A stretch of DNA of 64,000 nt from Achromobacter insolitus (GTDB lineage Bacteria > Pseudomonadota > Gammaproteobacteria > Burkholderiales > Burkholderiaceae_B), in the NCBI RefSeq assembly GCF_002209555.1, contig NZ_NJIF01000002.1, positions 186,001-250,000 on the forward strand, read 5' to 3'. Under the pieces are notes generated by a model. It saw only the letters and a list, made by a program, of their open reading frames with translations, had not been told where the DNA came from and did not search any database. Both the position numbers and the translations under genes were made by a program. How positions within the stretch are numbered: the first letter of the stretch is position 1; each line of letters begins with the position of its first letter. Shown piece by piece: positions 35,659 through 44,108 of the stretch.

Positions 35659-37080
35659 ATGACATTTCAATCGAACCTGTGCGACATGACTGCCGTCGCC
35701 TTGCGTGCAGAAATCGCAGCCGGGCATTTGAGCGCCCGCGAAATCGTGGCAGCGCACCTGCAGCGCATCGAGACCTGGAACCCGCGAATCAATGCCATCG
35801 TGACGCTGGATGCCGAAGGCGCGCTGGCCAACGCCGCCCGCGCCGACGAGCGCCAGGCTCGCGGCGAGATCCTGGGCTTACTGCATGGCCTGCCCGTCGT
35901 GCATAAGGATTCGTTCCTGACGGCGGGCATGCGCACCACCTATGGATCTCCGCTATACCGGGATTTCGTTCCGGAGCGTGACAGCCTGATCGTCAGCCGT
36001 CAGCGCGCCGCCGGCGCCATCACCCTGGGCAAGACCAATCTGCCCGAATTTGGCGCGGGTTCGCAGACCTTCAATACGGTGTTCGGTGCCACCCGCAACC
36101 CCTACGACCCGCGCTTGACCGCTGGCGGCAGCAGCGGCGGCGCGGCCGCCGCGCTGGCCGCCCGCATGGTGCCGCTGGCGGATGGCACCGACATGGGAGG
36201 CTCTCTGCGCAATCCGGCGTCCTTCTGCAATGTGGTGGGCCTGCGGCCTTCGCCGGGGCGCGTGCCGCAATGGCCCACGGCAAGTCCCTACAACACGCTG
36301 ACCGTGGCAGGTCCGATGGCGCGCACGGTGGCTGACGCAGCCCTGCTGCTCGCCGCCACCGCTGGGCCGGACACCAGGGATCCGCTCGCCATCGACCAGG
36401 ACCCCGCCAGCTTCCTGGGCAGCCTGGAGCGCGATTTCAAAGGAGTGCGCGTTGCCTATGCGCCGAACTGGGGAGGCTTGCCGGTGGAACCTGGCGTAGT
36501 CGACGCGCTGGAACAGAGCTTGCCGGTCTTCGCGGAGCTGGGAATGCATCTGGAGCACGCCTGCCCGGACTTCACCGGCGCGGACGCTTCGTTCCAGGCA
36601 TTGCGCGGACAGACCTTCGCGGTGGGTTATGAGACCGCGCTGCGCGAGCACCGGCATTTGTTGAAGGACACGGTGGTCTGGAATATCGAACTCGGCCTGC
36701 AACAGCCGGCGGCCGCCGTGGTGCAGGCCGAAAGGGATCGCGCGGCGCTCTTCGCGCGCATGCATGCATTCATGCAGACCCATGAATTCGTTGTCGGCCC
36801 CGTCAGCCAGGTACTGCCTTTTCCCGTCGAACAGGAGACGGTCAGCAGCATCGAGGGCACGCACATGCGCAATTACATCGATTGGATGCGTTCGGGCTAC
36901 TACTTGTCGCTGACGGGCCACCCGGCCATTTCGGTGCCCTGCGGGTTCACGGCAGAGGGGCTGCCCGTGGGCATCCAGATCGTCGGACGGTATCGCCAGG
37001 AGCGCGCATTGCTGCAAATGGCGCATGCGTTCGAACAGGCCACGCAATGCTGGCGCCGGGCCCCGGTGCTGGCTGACTGA
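35659..37080 (+). CDS. Amidase signature family enzyme
   Basis: 473-aa amidohydrolase with a textbook triad: K83 (VVHKDSF), S158 (AGGSSGGAAA) and S182 (GTDMGGSLRNPA). The opening LCDMTAVALRAEIAAGHLSA is the usual first helix of the family, which supports the start at 35659 over an ATG at 35686. It is the first gene of an operon with a Bug receptor, under the IclR regulator. It probably hydrolyses an amide of a carboxylic acid whose uptake uses the receptor. No signal peptide is present. It is unrelated in detail to the amidase at 4.3 kb. Confidence 0.9.
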   Translation: MTFQSNLCDMTAVALRAEIAAGHLSAREIVAAHLQRIETWNPRINAIVTLDAEGALANAARADERQARGEILGLLHGLPVVHKDSFLTAGMRTTYGSPLYRDFVPERDSLIVSRQRAAGAITLGKTNLPEFGAGSQTFNTVFGATRNPYDPRLTAGGSSGGAAAALAARMVPLADGTDMGGSLRNPASFCNVVGLRPSPGRVPQWPTASPYNTLTVAGPMARTVADAALLLAATAGPDTRDPLAIDQDPASFLGSLERDFKGVRVAYAPNWGGLPVEPGVVDALEQSLPVFAELGMHLEHACPDFTGADASFQALRGQTFAVGYETALREHRHLLKDTVVWNIELGLQQPAAAVVQAERDRAALFARMHAFMQTHEFVVGPVSQVLPFPVEQETVSSIEGTHMRNYIDWMRSGYYLSLTGHPAISVPCGFTAEGLPVGIQIVGRYRQERALLQMAHAFEQATQCWRRAPVLAD

Positions 37081-37111
37081 ATACTCATAACCTACACAAG
37101 GGGGATTTCGC

Positions 37112-38077
37112 ATGATCAAGCACCTAGCCAAGGCCGCATTCTTGTGTGGTCTGGCCGCCGTGCCGGCCCTGGCGCCGGCCCAGGACTACCCAAGCAAGCC
37201 AATCACGATGGTCGTGCCCTTCCCGCCGGGAGGCTCCACGGACGTCATTGGCCGCCTTTTCGCCGCCAAGCTCGGCGAGCGCCTGCGGCAGACCGTCGTG
37301 GTCGAGAACAAACCCGGCGCCAACACCGGAATCGGCGCTGCGGCAGTCGCGCGAGCCGCGCCTGATGGCTATACGTTCATGATTACGGGGGCGCCTACCT
37401 TTACGCTCAATCCGCTGCTGTATCCAAATCTGAACTACGACCCGATCAAGAGCTACGAGTATGTGGCGATCGCCGGCAGTACGCCTTTCGTGATCCTCAC
37501 CAATGCGCAAACAGGCATCAGCACCGTTGCCGACATCAAGAGCAAATCCGGCGCTCAACCACTGAGCTTCGGTTCCTTCGGCAATGGCTCCACGCCGCAC
37601 ATCGCGGGCGAATCGTTGGCCCAGCGCACCGGTGCCAAGCTGCTGCACGTGCCCTACCGCGGCAGCGCGCCCGCGATGGCAGACCTGCTGGGCAACCAGA
37701 TCCCGCTGTCGATCGACACGCTGGTCGCCGGCCTGCCGCAGATCAAGGCAGGCAAGGCGCGTGCGGTGGCCTTGACCGGCAGCGCCCGCTCCGCCCTGGT
37801 GCCCGACGTGCCCACGGTCGCGGAAAGCGGCCTCGCGAACTATGACTTCGAGACGTGGTTCGGCGTGGTCCTGCCGAAAGGCACGCCGGCGCCTATCGTC
37901 GCGCGCTTGTCCAAGGAGATCGAGGCGGTCATGGCCGAACCCGATACGCGGGCCAAGCTGGAACAGCTGGGATTCGACGCCACATACGCGGATCCCGCAG
38001 CGTTTCGCCGCAAGGTCGAAACCGAACTGGAACGCAACGTGGCCATCATCAAGGCCGCGGGAATCAAGCCGGATTGA
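37112..38077 (+). CDS. Bug-family (TctC) periplasmic solute receptor
   Basis: 321-aa tripartite-tricarboxylate-transporter-type receptor, a family greatly expanded in Bordetella and relatives. A signal peptide (about 1-23, ending LAPAQ) is followed by DYPSKPITMVVPFPPGGSTD, the family opening. GFNDLGYDPI-type and VPYRGSAPAMADLLG motifs are recognisable. A GGGG ribosome site precedes it. It is an orphan receptor with no TctA/TctB beside it, as is common. The ligand is a carboxylate or amide, inferred from the amidase in the same operon. Confidence 0.92.
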   Translation: MIKHLAKAAFLCGLAAVPALAPAQDYPSKPITMVVPFPPGGSTDVIGRLFAAKLGERLRQTVVVENKPGANTGIGAAAVARAAPDGYTFMITGAPTFTLNPLLYPNLNYDPIKSYEYVAIAGSTPFVILTNAQTGISTVADIKSKSGAQPLSFGSFGNGSTPHIAGESLAQRTGAKLLHVPYRGSAPAMADLLGNQIPLSIDTLVAGLPQIKAGKARAVALTGSARSALVPDVPTVAESGLANYDFETWFGVVLPKGTPAPIVARLSKEIEAVMAEPDTRAKLEQLGFDATYADPAAFRRKVETELERNVAIIKAAGIKPD

Positions 38078-38100
38078 ACCAGGCGCCCACGCGGGCAAAG

Positions 38101-38129
38101 AAAAGGCCGACTCGGGGAGTCGGCCTTTT
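38101..38129. terminator. Bidirectional terminator between the Bug gene and tRNA-Thr
   Basis: Stem AAAAGGCCGACT/AGTCGGCCTTTT around a 5-base loop. The T4 and A4 flanks let it serve both the plus-strand operon and the minus-strand tRNA gene. Confidence 0.88.
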
Positions 38130-38139
38130 CATTCAATCT

Positions 38140-38215
38140 TGGTGCCGGTGAAAGGAATCGAACCCTCGACCTTCTCATTACAAGTGAGCTGCTCTACCAA
38201 CTGAGCTACACCGGC
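38140..38215 (-). tRNA. tRNA-Thr (anticodon UGU)
   Basis: 76 nt; acceptor GCCGGTG/CACCGGC, discriminator A and encoded CCA. The D arm AGCTCAGTTGGTAGAGC, anticodon loop CTTGTAA and TTCGATTC T loop are present. A terminator lies just downstream. Confidence 0.97.
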
Positions 38216-38283
38216 GCTGCGTGCCGGGGCACGCGCAGGGTCTGCATTGTAATGAAAAAAATGCAGGTCCTGCGTGGGATGAC

Positions 38284-38733
38284 TTATTTGACGATGGTCA
38301 GGCGCGGACGCTTGGGTTCGTCGTCGTCACCGCCACCGTCGCCAGGAGCTGCGTCGGCGTCGGAGCCTTCCGGCGCGGCGGTGACCGTGGCGCCTTGGGC
38401 GCCCGCTTCCGGCGGTTCGTAGGGCTGCACTTCGAAGCCCATGCCGGCGCCGGTTTCGCGCGCGTAGATGGCGCTGACGGCACCCACGGGAACGTAGACG
38501 TTTTCGGTCACGCCGCTGAAGCGGGCTTGGAATTCGATGAATTCGTTGCCCAGCACCAGGCGGTTGGTGGCCAGCGTGCCCACGTTCAACGTGATCTGGC
38601 CGTCGCGCACATGGGCGACGGGCACCATGGTGTGCTCGTCGACCTGCACGGTGATGTAGGGCGTGTAGCCGTTATCGGTGCACCATTCGTGCAGCGCGCG
38701 GATCAGGTACGGTTTGGTCGAAGTTTCACCCAT
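38284..38733 (-). CDS. sspB: ClpXP protease specificity-enhancing factor SspB
   Basis: 149-aa adaptor that delivers ssrA-tagged proteins to ClpXP. The substrate-binding domain (about 5-110) has KPYLIRALHEWCTDNGYTPY and FSGVTENVYVPVGAVSAIYA. An acidic, flexible linker follows. The C-terminal ClpX-docking tail RPRLTIVK matches the XB motif. The start is the ATG at 38733, since the preceding in-frame codon is GTG. It follows sspA by 13 bases in the classic sspAB order. Confidence 0.95.
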   Translation of the reverse strand: MGETSTKPYLIRALHEWCTDNGYTPYITVQVDEHTMVPVAHVRDGQITLNVGTLATNRLVLGNEFIEFQARFSGVTENVYVPVGAVSAIYARETGAGMGFEVQPYEPPEAGAQGATVTAAPEGSDADAAPGDGGGDDDEPKRPRLTIVK

Positions 38734-38746
38734 CACGCAACCAGCC

Positions 38747-39358
38747 TTAGCGACGCATCACTTTTTCCGAAGGCGTCAGCGCTTCGATGTAGGCCGGACG
38801 CGAGAAGATGCGCTCGGCGTACTTTTGCAGCGGAGCCGCATTCTTGGGCAGTTCGATGCCGTAATGGTCCAGGCGCCACAGCAGCGGAGCCACGGCCACG
38901 TCGAGCATGGAGAATTCCTCGCCCAGCATGTACTTGTTCTTCAGCAGCATGGGGGCCAGTTGGGCCAGGCGATCGCGGATGTTCTGGCGCGCGTTGGCGA
39001 GCTTCTTCTCGTCGGGCTTGGCGCTGCGGTCTTCCAGCGTCGAGACGTGCACGAACAGTTCCTTCTCGAAGTTGTAGAGGAACAGGCGGGTGCGGGCGCG
39101 CATGACCGGGTCGGCGGGCATGAGCTGGGGATGCGGGAAGCGCTCGTCGATGTACTCGTTGATGATGTTCGACTCGTACAGGACCAGGTCGCGTTCGACC
39201 AGAATGGGCACTTGACCGTACGGGTTCATCACCGAGATGTCTTCGGGCTTGTTGTACAGGTCGATGTCGCGGATCTCGAAATCCATGCCTTTTTCGAACA
39301 ACACGAAGCGGCAGCGTTGCGAAAACGGACACGTGGTTCCGGAATAGAGCACCATCAT
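38747..39358 (-). CDS. sspA: Stringent starvation protein A
   Basis: 203-aa RNA-polymerase-associated protein of GST fold. The thioredoxin-like N-terminus MVLYSGTTCPFSQRCRFVLF and the family motif YGQVPILVERDLVLYES are clear; an all-helical GST C-terminus follows. It regulates the stationary-phase/acid-stress response together with RNA polymerase. It lies downstream of petABC, separated by stable hairpins, so it may be partly read from the pet promoter. The sspB gene follows. A GGAC ribosome site precedes the tandem ATG. Confidence 0.95.
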   Translation of the reverse strand: MMVLYSGTTCPFSQRCRFVLFEKGMDFEIRDIDLYNKPEDISVMNPYGQVPILVERDLVLYESNIINEYIDERFPHPQLMPADPVMRARTRLFLYNFEKELFVHVSTLEDRSAKPDEKKLANARQNIRDRLAQLAPMLLKNKYMLGEEFSMLDVAVAPLLWRLDHYGIELPKNAAPLQKYAERIFSRPAYIEALTPSEKVMRR

Positions 39359-39387
39359 GGCGGTAAGTCCTTTATTGAAAAACGAAA

Positions 39388-39418
39388 GGCCAGCGCCTTA
39401 ATCTAGCAGGCGCTGGCC
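39388..39418 (-). terminator. Terminator/attenuator between petC and sspA
   Basis: 11-bp stem GGCCAGCGCCT/AGGCGCTGGCC, then TTTCGTTTTT on the minus strand. A second hairpin (CGTCCCC/GGGGACG) lies closer to petC at about 39465-39487. Together they would reduce readthrough from petABC into sspAB. Confidence 0.7.
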
Positions 39419-39512
39419 CCAATTGCCAGGCGGGATAGGCGTACAGCCCTATCCGCCGATACCGTCCCCATTTGCAATGGGGGACGGATAAAAACCTGGC
39501 GGGGCGTTGCGG

Positions 39513-40364
39513 TTAGCGCACGTGTTTCCAGTACGAGGCATTGAGGCGCCAGGTAACCAGGAAGAACAGCAGCAGGAACAACATGACACCGACGCCGAGA
39601 CGGACGCGGAATGTCTGGACGGGTTCGGCCATCCAGGACATGAACGCCGTCAGGTCGGCGACGTCGTTGTCGTATGTTGCGACTTGGGCCGGGTTGGCGG
39701 CCTTAAATTTGGCATCGAAGGTGGCATGGCCGTGGTAGTTGGCTACCGGCTCGGCCTTGACCGTGGAAAAACCCTGTGCATCGTACACCGTGGTGACGCG
39801 TTCCCAGGTTTTGGGGGCGCCTTCCTTGCCTTCCACCTCATGCATGGCGACGGTCGTGAGCTCGCGCGGACCCTGCACTTCCCACAGCGCGTGGGGCATG
39901 CCCACGGCCGGGAAGACCAGGTTGTTCCAGCCCGTGGCACGCGACGTGTCGCGGTAGAAGGTGCGCAGGTAGGTATAGATGTAGTCGGCGCCCGAGGGGC
40001 CGGCGTTCACGGATTTGGCGCGCGCGATCACGGACAAGTCCGGGGGCGTCGTGCCAAACCACTGCTTGGCGTCCTTCGGGTTCATGGCGACGTTCATCAT
40101 GTCGCCGACCTTTTCGCCGGTGAACAGCAGGCTTTCCTTGATCTGCTGGTCGGTCAGCCCGATGTCCTTGAGCTTGTTGTAGCGCATCGAGGACGCGCTA
40201 TGGCAGTTCAGGCAGTAGTTGACGAACAGCTTGGCACCGTTCTGCAGCGACGCCATGTCGTTGACGCGGTACGGGGCCTTGTCCAGGGGATAGCCGCCTC
40301 CGGCGGCGAGGGTGGCGGTACACGTGAGCATCAAGGCCACGGCACCAATCAGCTTCTTGATCAT
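39513..40364 (-). CDS. petC: Ubiquinol-cytochrome c reductase, cytochrome c1
   Basis: 283-aa membrane-anchored c-type cytochrome of complex III, passing electrons from the Rieske centre to soluble cytochrome c. A signal peptide occupies about 1-21. The haem site is C51-L-N-C54-H55. VGMPHALWEVQG holds a conserved region near the axial Met. The C-terminal anchor (about 255-275, VGVMLFLLLFFLVTW) is single. Last gene of petABC, 23 bases after petB. Confidence 0.96.
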   Translation of the reverse strand: MIKKLIGAVALMLTCTATLAAGGGYPLDKAPYRVNDMASLQNGAKLFVNYCLNCHSASSMRYNKLKDIGLTDQQIKESLLFTGEKVGDMMNVAMNPKDAKQWFGTTPPDLSVIARAKSVNAGPSGADYIYTYLRTFYRDTSRATGWNNLVFPAVGMPHALWEVQGPRELTTVAMHEVEGKEGAPKTWERVTTVYDAQGFSTVKAEPVANYHGHATFDAKFKAANPAQVATYDNDVADLTAFMSWMAEPVQTFRVRLGVGVMLFLLLFFLVTWRLNASYWKHVR

Positions 40365-40387
40365 GGTTAATCCGTTATCTGGTGGGC

Positions 40388-41776
40388 TCAGTGGGCGTGG
40401 AACGTGACGCGGTCAGGCACTTGCTTGAAAGTGCCCAGGCGGCTCCAGACCGGCATCAGGAAGAAGAATGCCAGGTACAGCAGCGTGCCGATTTGCGACG
40501 TGACGTTCAACGGCGGACTGGGCGGCTGCGTACCGATGTAGCCGAGCACCAGGAAGTTGACCATGAAGATGCCGTAGATCCACTTGTGCCAGGTCGGACG
40601 GTAGCGGATCGACTTGACCGGGGAATGGTCCAGCCACGGCAGGAAGAACAGGATGACGACCGTGCCGCCCATGGCGACCACGCCCCAGAACTTGGCGTCG
40701 ATCACGCGCAGCAGCACGGCCACGACGATCAGGATGCCGGGGACGGCGATGCGCATGAAGCCCTTCAGGTTGCTCTTGACGAGCAGCGCGATGGCGCCCA
40801 GCACGGAAGCGCCCGCCAGCACCCAGGTGAACTCGTCGGTGGTGGCGCGCAACATCGAGTAGAACGGCGTGAAGTACCAGACCGGAGCGATGTGCGGAGG
40901 CGTCTTCAGCGAGTCGGCGGGGATGAAGTTGTTGAACTCGAGGAAGTAGCCGCCCATTTCCGGCGCGAAGAACACGATGAACGCGAACACGAGCAGGAAG
41001 CCGGCCACGCCCATCAGGTCATGCACCGAATAGAACGGGTGGAACGGGATGCCGTCCTTGGGACGCCCGTACTTGTCCTTCGGGCCTTGCTTGATCTCGA
41101 TGCCGTCCGGGTTGTTCGAGCCGACCTCGTGCAGCGCCACCAGGTGAGCCGCGACCAGGCCCACCAGCACCAGGGGGATGGCGATGACGTGGAAGGCGAA
41201 GAAGCGGTTCAGCGTGGCATCCGACACGACGTAGTCGCCGCGGATCCAGATGGACAGTTCAGGGCCGATGAAGGGAATGGCCGCGAACAGGTTCACGATC
41301 ACCTGGGCGCCCCAGTAGGACATCTGGCCCCAGGGCAGCAGGTAGCCGAAGAAGGCTTCCGCCATCAGACAGAGGAAGATCGCGACGCCGAAGATCCACA
41401 CCAGTTCGCGCGGCTTGCGGTAAGAACCGTAGAGCAGCCCGCGCAACATGTGCAGGTACACGACGACGAAGAACATCGACGCGCCGGTGGAGTGCATATA
41501 GCGCACCAGCCAGCCCCACGGGACCTCGCGCATGATGTATTCGACGGACTGGAACGCGCGTTCGGCGTCCGGCTTGTAGTGCATGACCAGGAAGATGCCG
41601 GTCACGATCTGCAGCACCAGCACCAGCAGGGCCAGTGAGCCAAAGAAATACCAGAAGTTGAAGTTCTTCGGCGCGTAATACTCGGACAAATGGGCTTTCC
41701 AGGTGGAGGTCACCGGGAAGCGCCGGTCCAGCCAGCCCAACAGGCCTGTCGTCTCGACGGTTTTCTCGCCAGCCAT
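40388..41776 (-). CDS. petB: Ubiquinol-cytochrome c reductase, cytochrome b
   Basis: 462-aa integral membrane di-haem subunit of the bc1 complex. The haem-ligand helices read YMHSTGASMFFVVVYLHMLR and RFFAFHVIAIPLVLVGLVAA, then HLVALHE. GYLLPWGQMSYWGAQVIVN is the quinone-site helix. The length is that of full bacterial cytochrome b with eight helices plus an extra C-terminal helix. It sits between petA and petC in one operon. Confidence 0.97.
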   Translation of the reverse strand: MAGEKTVETTGLLGWLDRRFPVTSTWKAHLSEYYAPKNFNFWYFFGSLALLVLVLQIVTGIFLVMHYKPDAERAFQSVEYIMREVPWGWLVRYMHSTGASMFFVVVYLHMLRGLLYGSYRKPRELVWIFGVAIFLCLMAEAFFGYLLPWGQMSYWGAQVIVNLFAAIPFIGPELSIWIRGDYVVSDATLNRFFAFHVIAIPLVLVGLVAAHLVALHEVGSNNPDGIEIKQGPKDKYGRPKDGIPFHPFYSVHDLMGVAGFLLVFAFIVFFAPEMGGYFLEFNNFIPADSLKTPPHIAPVWYFTPFYSMLRATTDEFTWVLAGASVLGAIALLVKSNLKGFMRIAVPGILIVVAVLLRVIDAKFWGVVAMGGTVVILFFLPWLDHSPVKSIRYRPTWHKWIYGIFMVNFLVLGYIGTQPPSPPLNVTSQIGTLLYLAFFFLMPVWSRLGTFKQVPDRVTFHAH

Positions 41777-41850
41777 GTAACGGCTCCTTCTCTCACGTGG
41801 CGTAATGCGGATTTACTTACGTAATTCGGGAAAATAGCGCGACGCGAGCG

Positions 41851-42486
41851 TCAGGCCTTGTTGTCTTCATCGACGCCCACGATGATGCGGGTGTCGGTGA
41901 GATATTGGTACGGCGGGACTTCGAGGTTGTCAGGCGCGGGCTTGTTCTTGTAGACACGGCCTGCCAGATCGAAGGTGGAGCCGTGGCAAGGACAGAGGAA
42001 ACCGCCTTGCCAGTCGGCGCCGAGGCCGCCGCCTTTTTCGAAGTGAGCCGTGGGCGAGCAGCCCAGATGGGTACAGATGCCGACGCAGACGAAGATCTCA
42101 GGCTTGCGCGAGCGGCCTTCGTTTTCGGCGTATTTGGGAGTGAAGCCGGGGCGCTTGGACTCGGGGTCGGCAAGCAGCGGGTCCTGAGTCTTCAGGCCGG
42201 CGAGTTGTTCAGGAGACCGGTGGATGATCCAGACCGGCTTTCCGCGCCATTCAACCGTCTTCATGGTGCCGACGGGAATATCGCCGACGTCCACTTCAAC
42301 GGGAGCCCCGGCAGCGCGGGCTTTTTCGGAGGGAGAAAACGTGCTCACAAGCGGCACTGCCGTTGCGACACCTGCTACGCCACCCACAGCACAGGCGGTG
42401 GTAACCCAGAAACGTCGCGAAGGATCAGGTGGCAGGTTGGGATCAACCGCACCGTCATCATCGTGCACCAGCGTATCCTGACTCAT
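41851..42486 (-). CDS. petA: Ubiquinol-cytochrome c reductase, Rieske iron-sulfur subunit
   Basis: 211-aa [2Fe-2S] protein. Cluster ligands are C138 and H140 (CTHLGC) and C165 and H168 (CPCHGS), with C143-C167 as the disulfide. The N-terminal anchor (about 26-48) is preceded by PSRRFWVTT, a twin-arginine-like signal, consistent with Tat-dependent insertion; tatABC is 8 kb away in this window. First gene of petABC, with a possible -10 TATAAT (minus strand, 42584-42579) overlapping the mscL promoter. Confidence 0.97.
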   Translation of the reverse strand: MSQDTLVHDDDGAVDPNLPPDPSRRFWVTTACAVGGVAGVATAVPLVSTFSPSEKARAAGAPVEVDVGDIPVGTMKTVEWRGKPVWIIHRSPEQLAGLKTQDPLLADPESKRPGFTPKYAENEGRSRKPEIFVCVGICTHLGCSPTAHFEKGGGLGADWQGGFLCPCHGSTFDLAGRVYKNKPAPDNLEVPPYQYLTDTRIIVGVDEDNKA

Positions 42487-42555
42487 CTTCCTATCCTTGT
42501 TGATGCGCCCGCTCTACGAGTAGCATCACCTCTGCGGCATCGGGTTCGCGGGAAT

Positions 42556-42583
42556 TTGTAACAACATAGCAACCGCGTATTAT
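42556..42583 (+). promoter_or_regulatory. mscL promoter, overlapping a divergent petA -10
   Basis: TTGTAA, a 16-base spacer, then TATTAT on the plus strand. On the opposite strand the same bases contain a perfect TATAAT suited to petA, so the two -10 elements overlap. Confidence 0.5.
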
Positions 42584-42626
42584 AGCGCCAGCCCACTCAC
42601 GGGCGTATCACGAAGGGAGTGCTTTT

Positions 42627-43073
42627 ATGAGCAAAGCGACTGGTTTCGTCAAAGAATTTCGAGATTTCGCTGTCAAAGGCAACGCAGTGGACCTGGCGGT
42701 CGGTGTCATCATCGGCGCGGCGTTCGGCAAGATTGTCGATTCGCTGGTCAAGGACATCGTCATGCCGCTGGTCAACTTCATCCTCGGCGGCTCAGTGGAT
42801 TTCTCGAACAAATTCCTGGTTCTGTCGATGCCGTCCGGCTACAACGGCCCCATGACCTACGCCGATCTCACCAAGGCCGGCGCCAACGTGTTTGCGTGGG
42901 GCAACTTCGTCACGATCATCATCAACTTCGTGTTGCTGGCCTTCGTGATTTTCTGGATGGTCAAGGCCATCTACAAGGCCCGCACCAAGGCCGAAGAGGC
43001 GCCGGCGCCCGCTGCCACGCCCGAAGACGTGGCCCTGCTGCGCGAAATCCGCGACCTGCTCAAGAAGCCCTGA
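42627..43073 (+). CDS. mscL: Large-conductance mechanosensitive channel
   Basis: 148-aa pentameric channel that opens under hypo-osmotic shock. The N-terminal amphipathic helix (residues 1-13) is followed by TM1 with the [14 protein letters not shown]-like pore motif ([20 protein letters not shown]). A periplasmic loop, TM2 ([19 protein letters not shown]) and the C-terminal bundle ([14 protein letters not shown]) complete it. GAAGGGAG is the ribosome site. It is divergent from petABC and stands alone. Confidence 0.97.
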   Translation: MSKATGFVKEFRDFAVKGNAVDLAVGVIIGAAFGKIVDSLVKDIVMPLVNFILGGSVDFSNKFLVLSMPSGYNGPMTYADLTKAGANVFAWGNFVTIIINFVLLAFVIFWMVKAIYKARTKAEEAPAPAATPEDVALLREIRDLLKKP

Positions 43074-43088
43074 TTCGACTATGCCGCA

Positions 43089-43123
43089 GGCCCGGGTTCG
43101 GCGCAGACGCGCGGGTCCGGGCC
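43089..43123. terminator. Hairpin between convergent mscL and the aldolase-like gene
   Basis: GGCCCGG/CCGGGCC arms (43089-43095 and 43117-43123) with inner pairing. No T run, so only a weak terminator candidate. Confidence 0.35.
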
Positions 43124-43195
43124 TCGGCGAGCGGTCGTTCCCGCCGGCGCATGCCGGCCTCCGCTGAACGACACGCTGCCTGGTCTTTTTCCCCG

Positions 43196-43963
43196 TCAGT
43201 CCCGTCCCGCAGCCATTTGCCGTTCGATGCGACGCGCGAACATGGCGAAGCTTGCGCGCACGATGCTGGGCTTCAGCAGGAAGTCGTGCGATTCGGCTGC
43301 CAGCGCATCGTTCACCGGCTTCACCTCGCCATATGCGGCGGCGGCCTGCAATTGGTTGCGGGCCGCGCGCTCGATCAGCACCGACAGGTACAGCGCTTCC
43401 TCGATGCAGGATCCGGCGGCCAGAAAGCCGTGGTTGGCCAGCAGGATGCTGCGCTTGTCGCCAAGCGCCGCGGAAATGATTTCACCCTCCTGGTCGGCGA
43501 TGGGCAGGCCGGGCCATTCCTTCAGGTGGGCGCAATCGTTATGGAATGGCGTGGCGTCCATGTGCGCGACGACCAGCGGCTGGCCCGTCATGGACAGCGT
43601 CGAGACATAGGGTGGATGCGTGTGGATGATGCATTGCACGTCGGGCCGCTGGCGATAGACCCAGAAGTGGAAACGCACGGCCGGGTTGGGCGTGCCCGGG
43701 CCTTCGAGCGCTTCCATGTGCTCATTGATGCGGATGACCGAGTCCGGGACAACTTCATCGAAGGCCTGGGCCATGGGCGTTGTCAGGAACGTGCCGTCCT
43801 CCTTGCGCACGGTGATCTGGCCCGCCAGGGTTTCTGAATGGCCTTCACTGGCGAGAATGCGGCAGCTCAGGGCAACCTTTTCCTTCTCGCCCCAGTTCCC
43901 GAAGTCGAGCTTGTTCGCGGAGCGCGCAAAGAAGGCGTCGGCATGGGCTTGTTTTTCCAGCAT
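43196..43963 (-). CDS. Class II aldolase/adducin-domain protein
   Basis: 255-aa zinc-dependent family protein. Metal ligands H114 and H116 (IIHTHPPY) and H178 (ANHGFL) are intact. The catalytic Glu found in fuculose aldolase before the RxH motif (SSEWRFH) is replaced here by Ala (NPAVRFH, residue 95). It is therefore not a standard aldolase; an epimerase, a decarboxylase of hydroxy acids or an adducin-like role fit better. It diverges from the AraC regulator and probably belongs to its regulon, with the MFS and GST genes. Confidence 0.85.
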   Translation of the reverse strand: MLEKQAHADAFFARSANKLDFGNWGEKEKVALSCRILASEGHSETLAGQITVRKEDGTFLTTPMAQAFDEVVPDSVIRINEHMEALEGPGTPNPAVRFHFWVYRQRPDVQCIIHTHPPYVSTLSMTGQPLVVAHMDATPFHNDCAHLKEWPGLPIADQEGEIISAALGDKRSILLANHGFLAAGSCIEEALYLSVLIERAARNQLQAAAAYGEVKPVNDALAAESHDFLLKPSIVRASFAMFARRIERQMAAGRD

Positions 43964-44108
43964 GGGGTCTCCTTGGGGATAATGGCTTAATTACACGCCC
44001 GCCTCCGCTGCCGGCGATTGACCGATCACGAACGTGGGTTGATCGAAAGCGACAGGACAGTGGGCGCTTTTCGGCCATTGTTGGCCGGCCCGATCGAGTG
44101 TTCCGAGC

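Noticed and set aside
34549-38215. tRNA genes as integration sites for an island
   Set aside because: No integrase or direct repeats of the tRNA 3' ends are seen, and the DNA between the two tRNAs looks like ordinary native operons.
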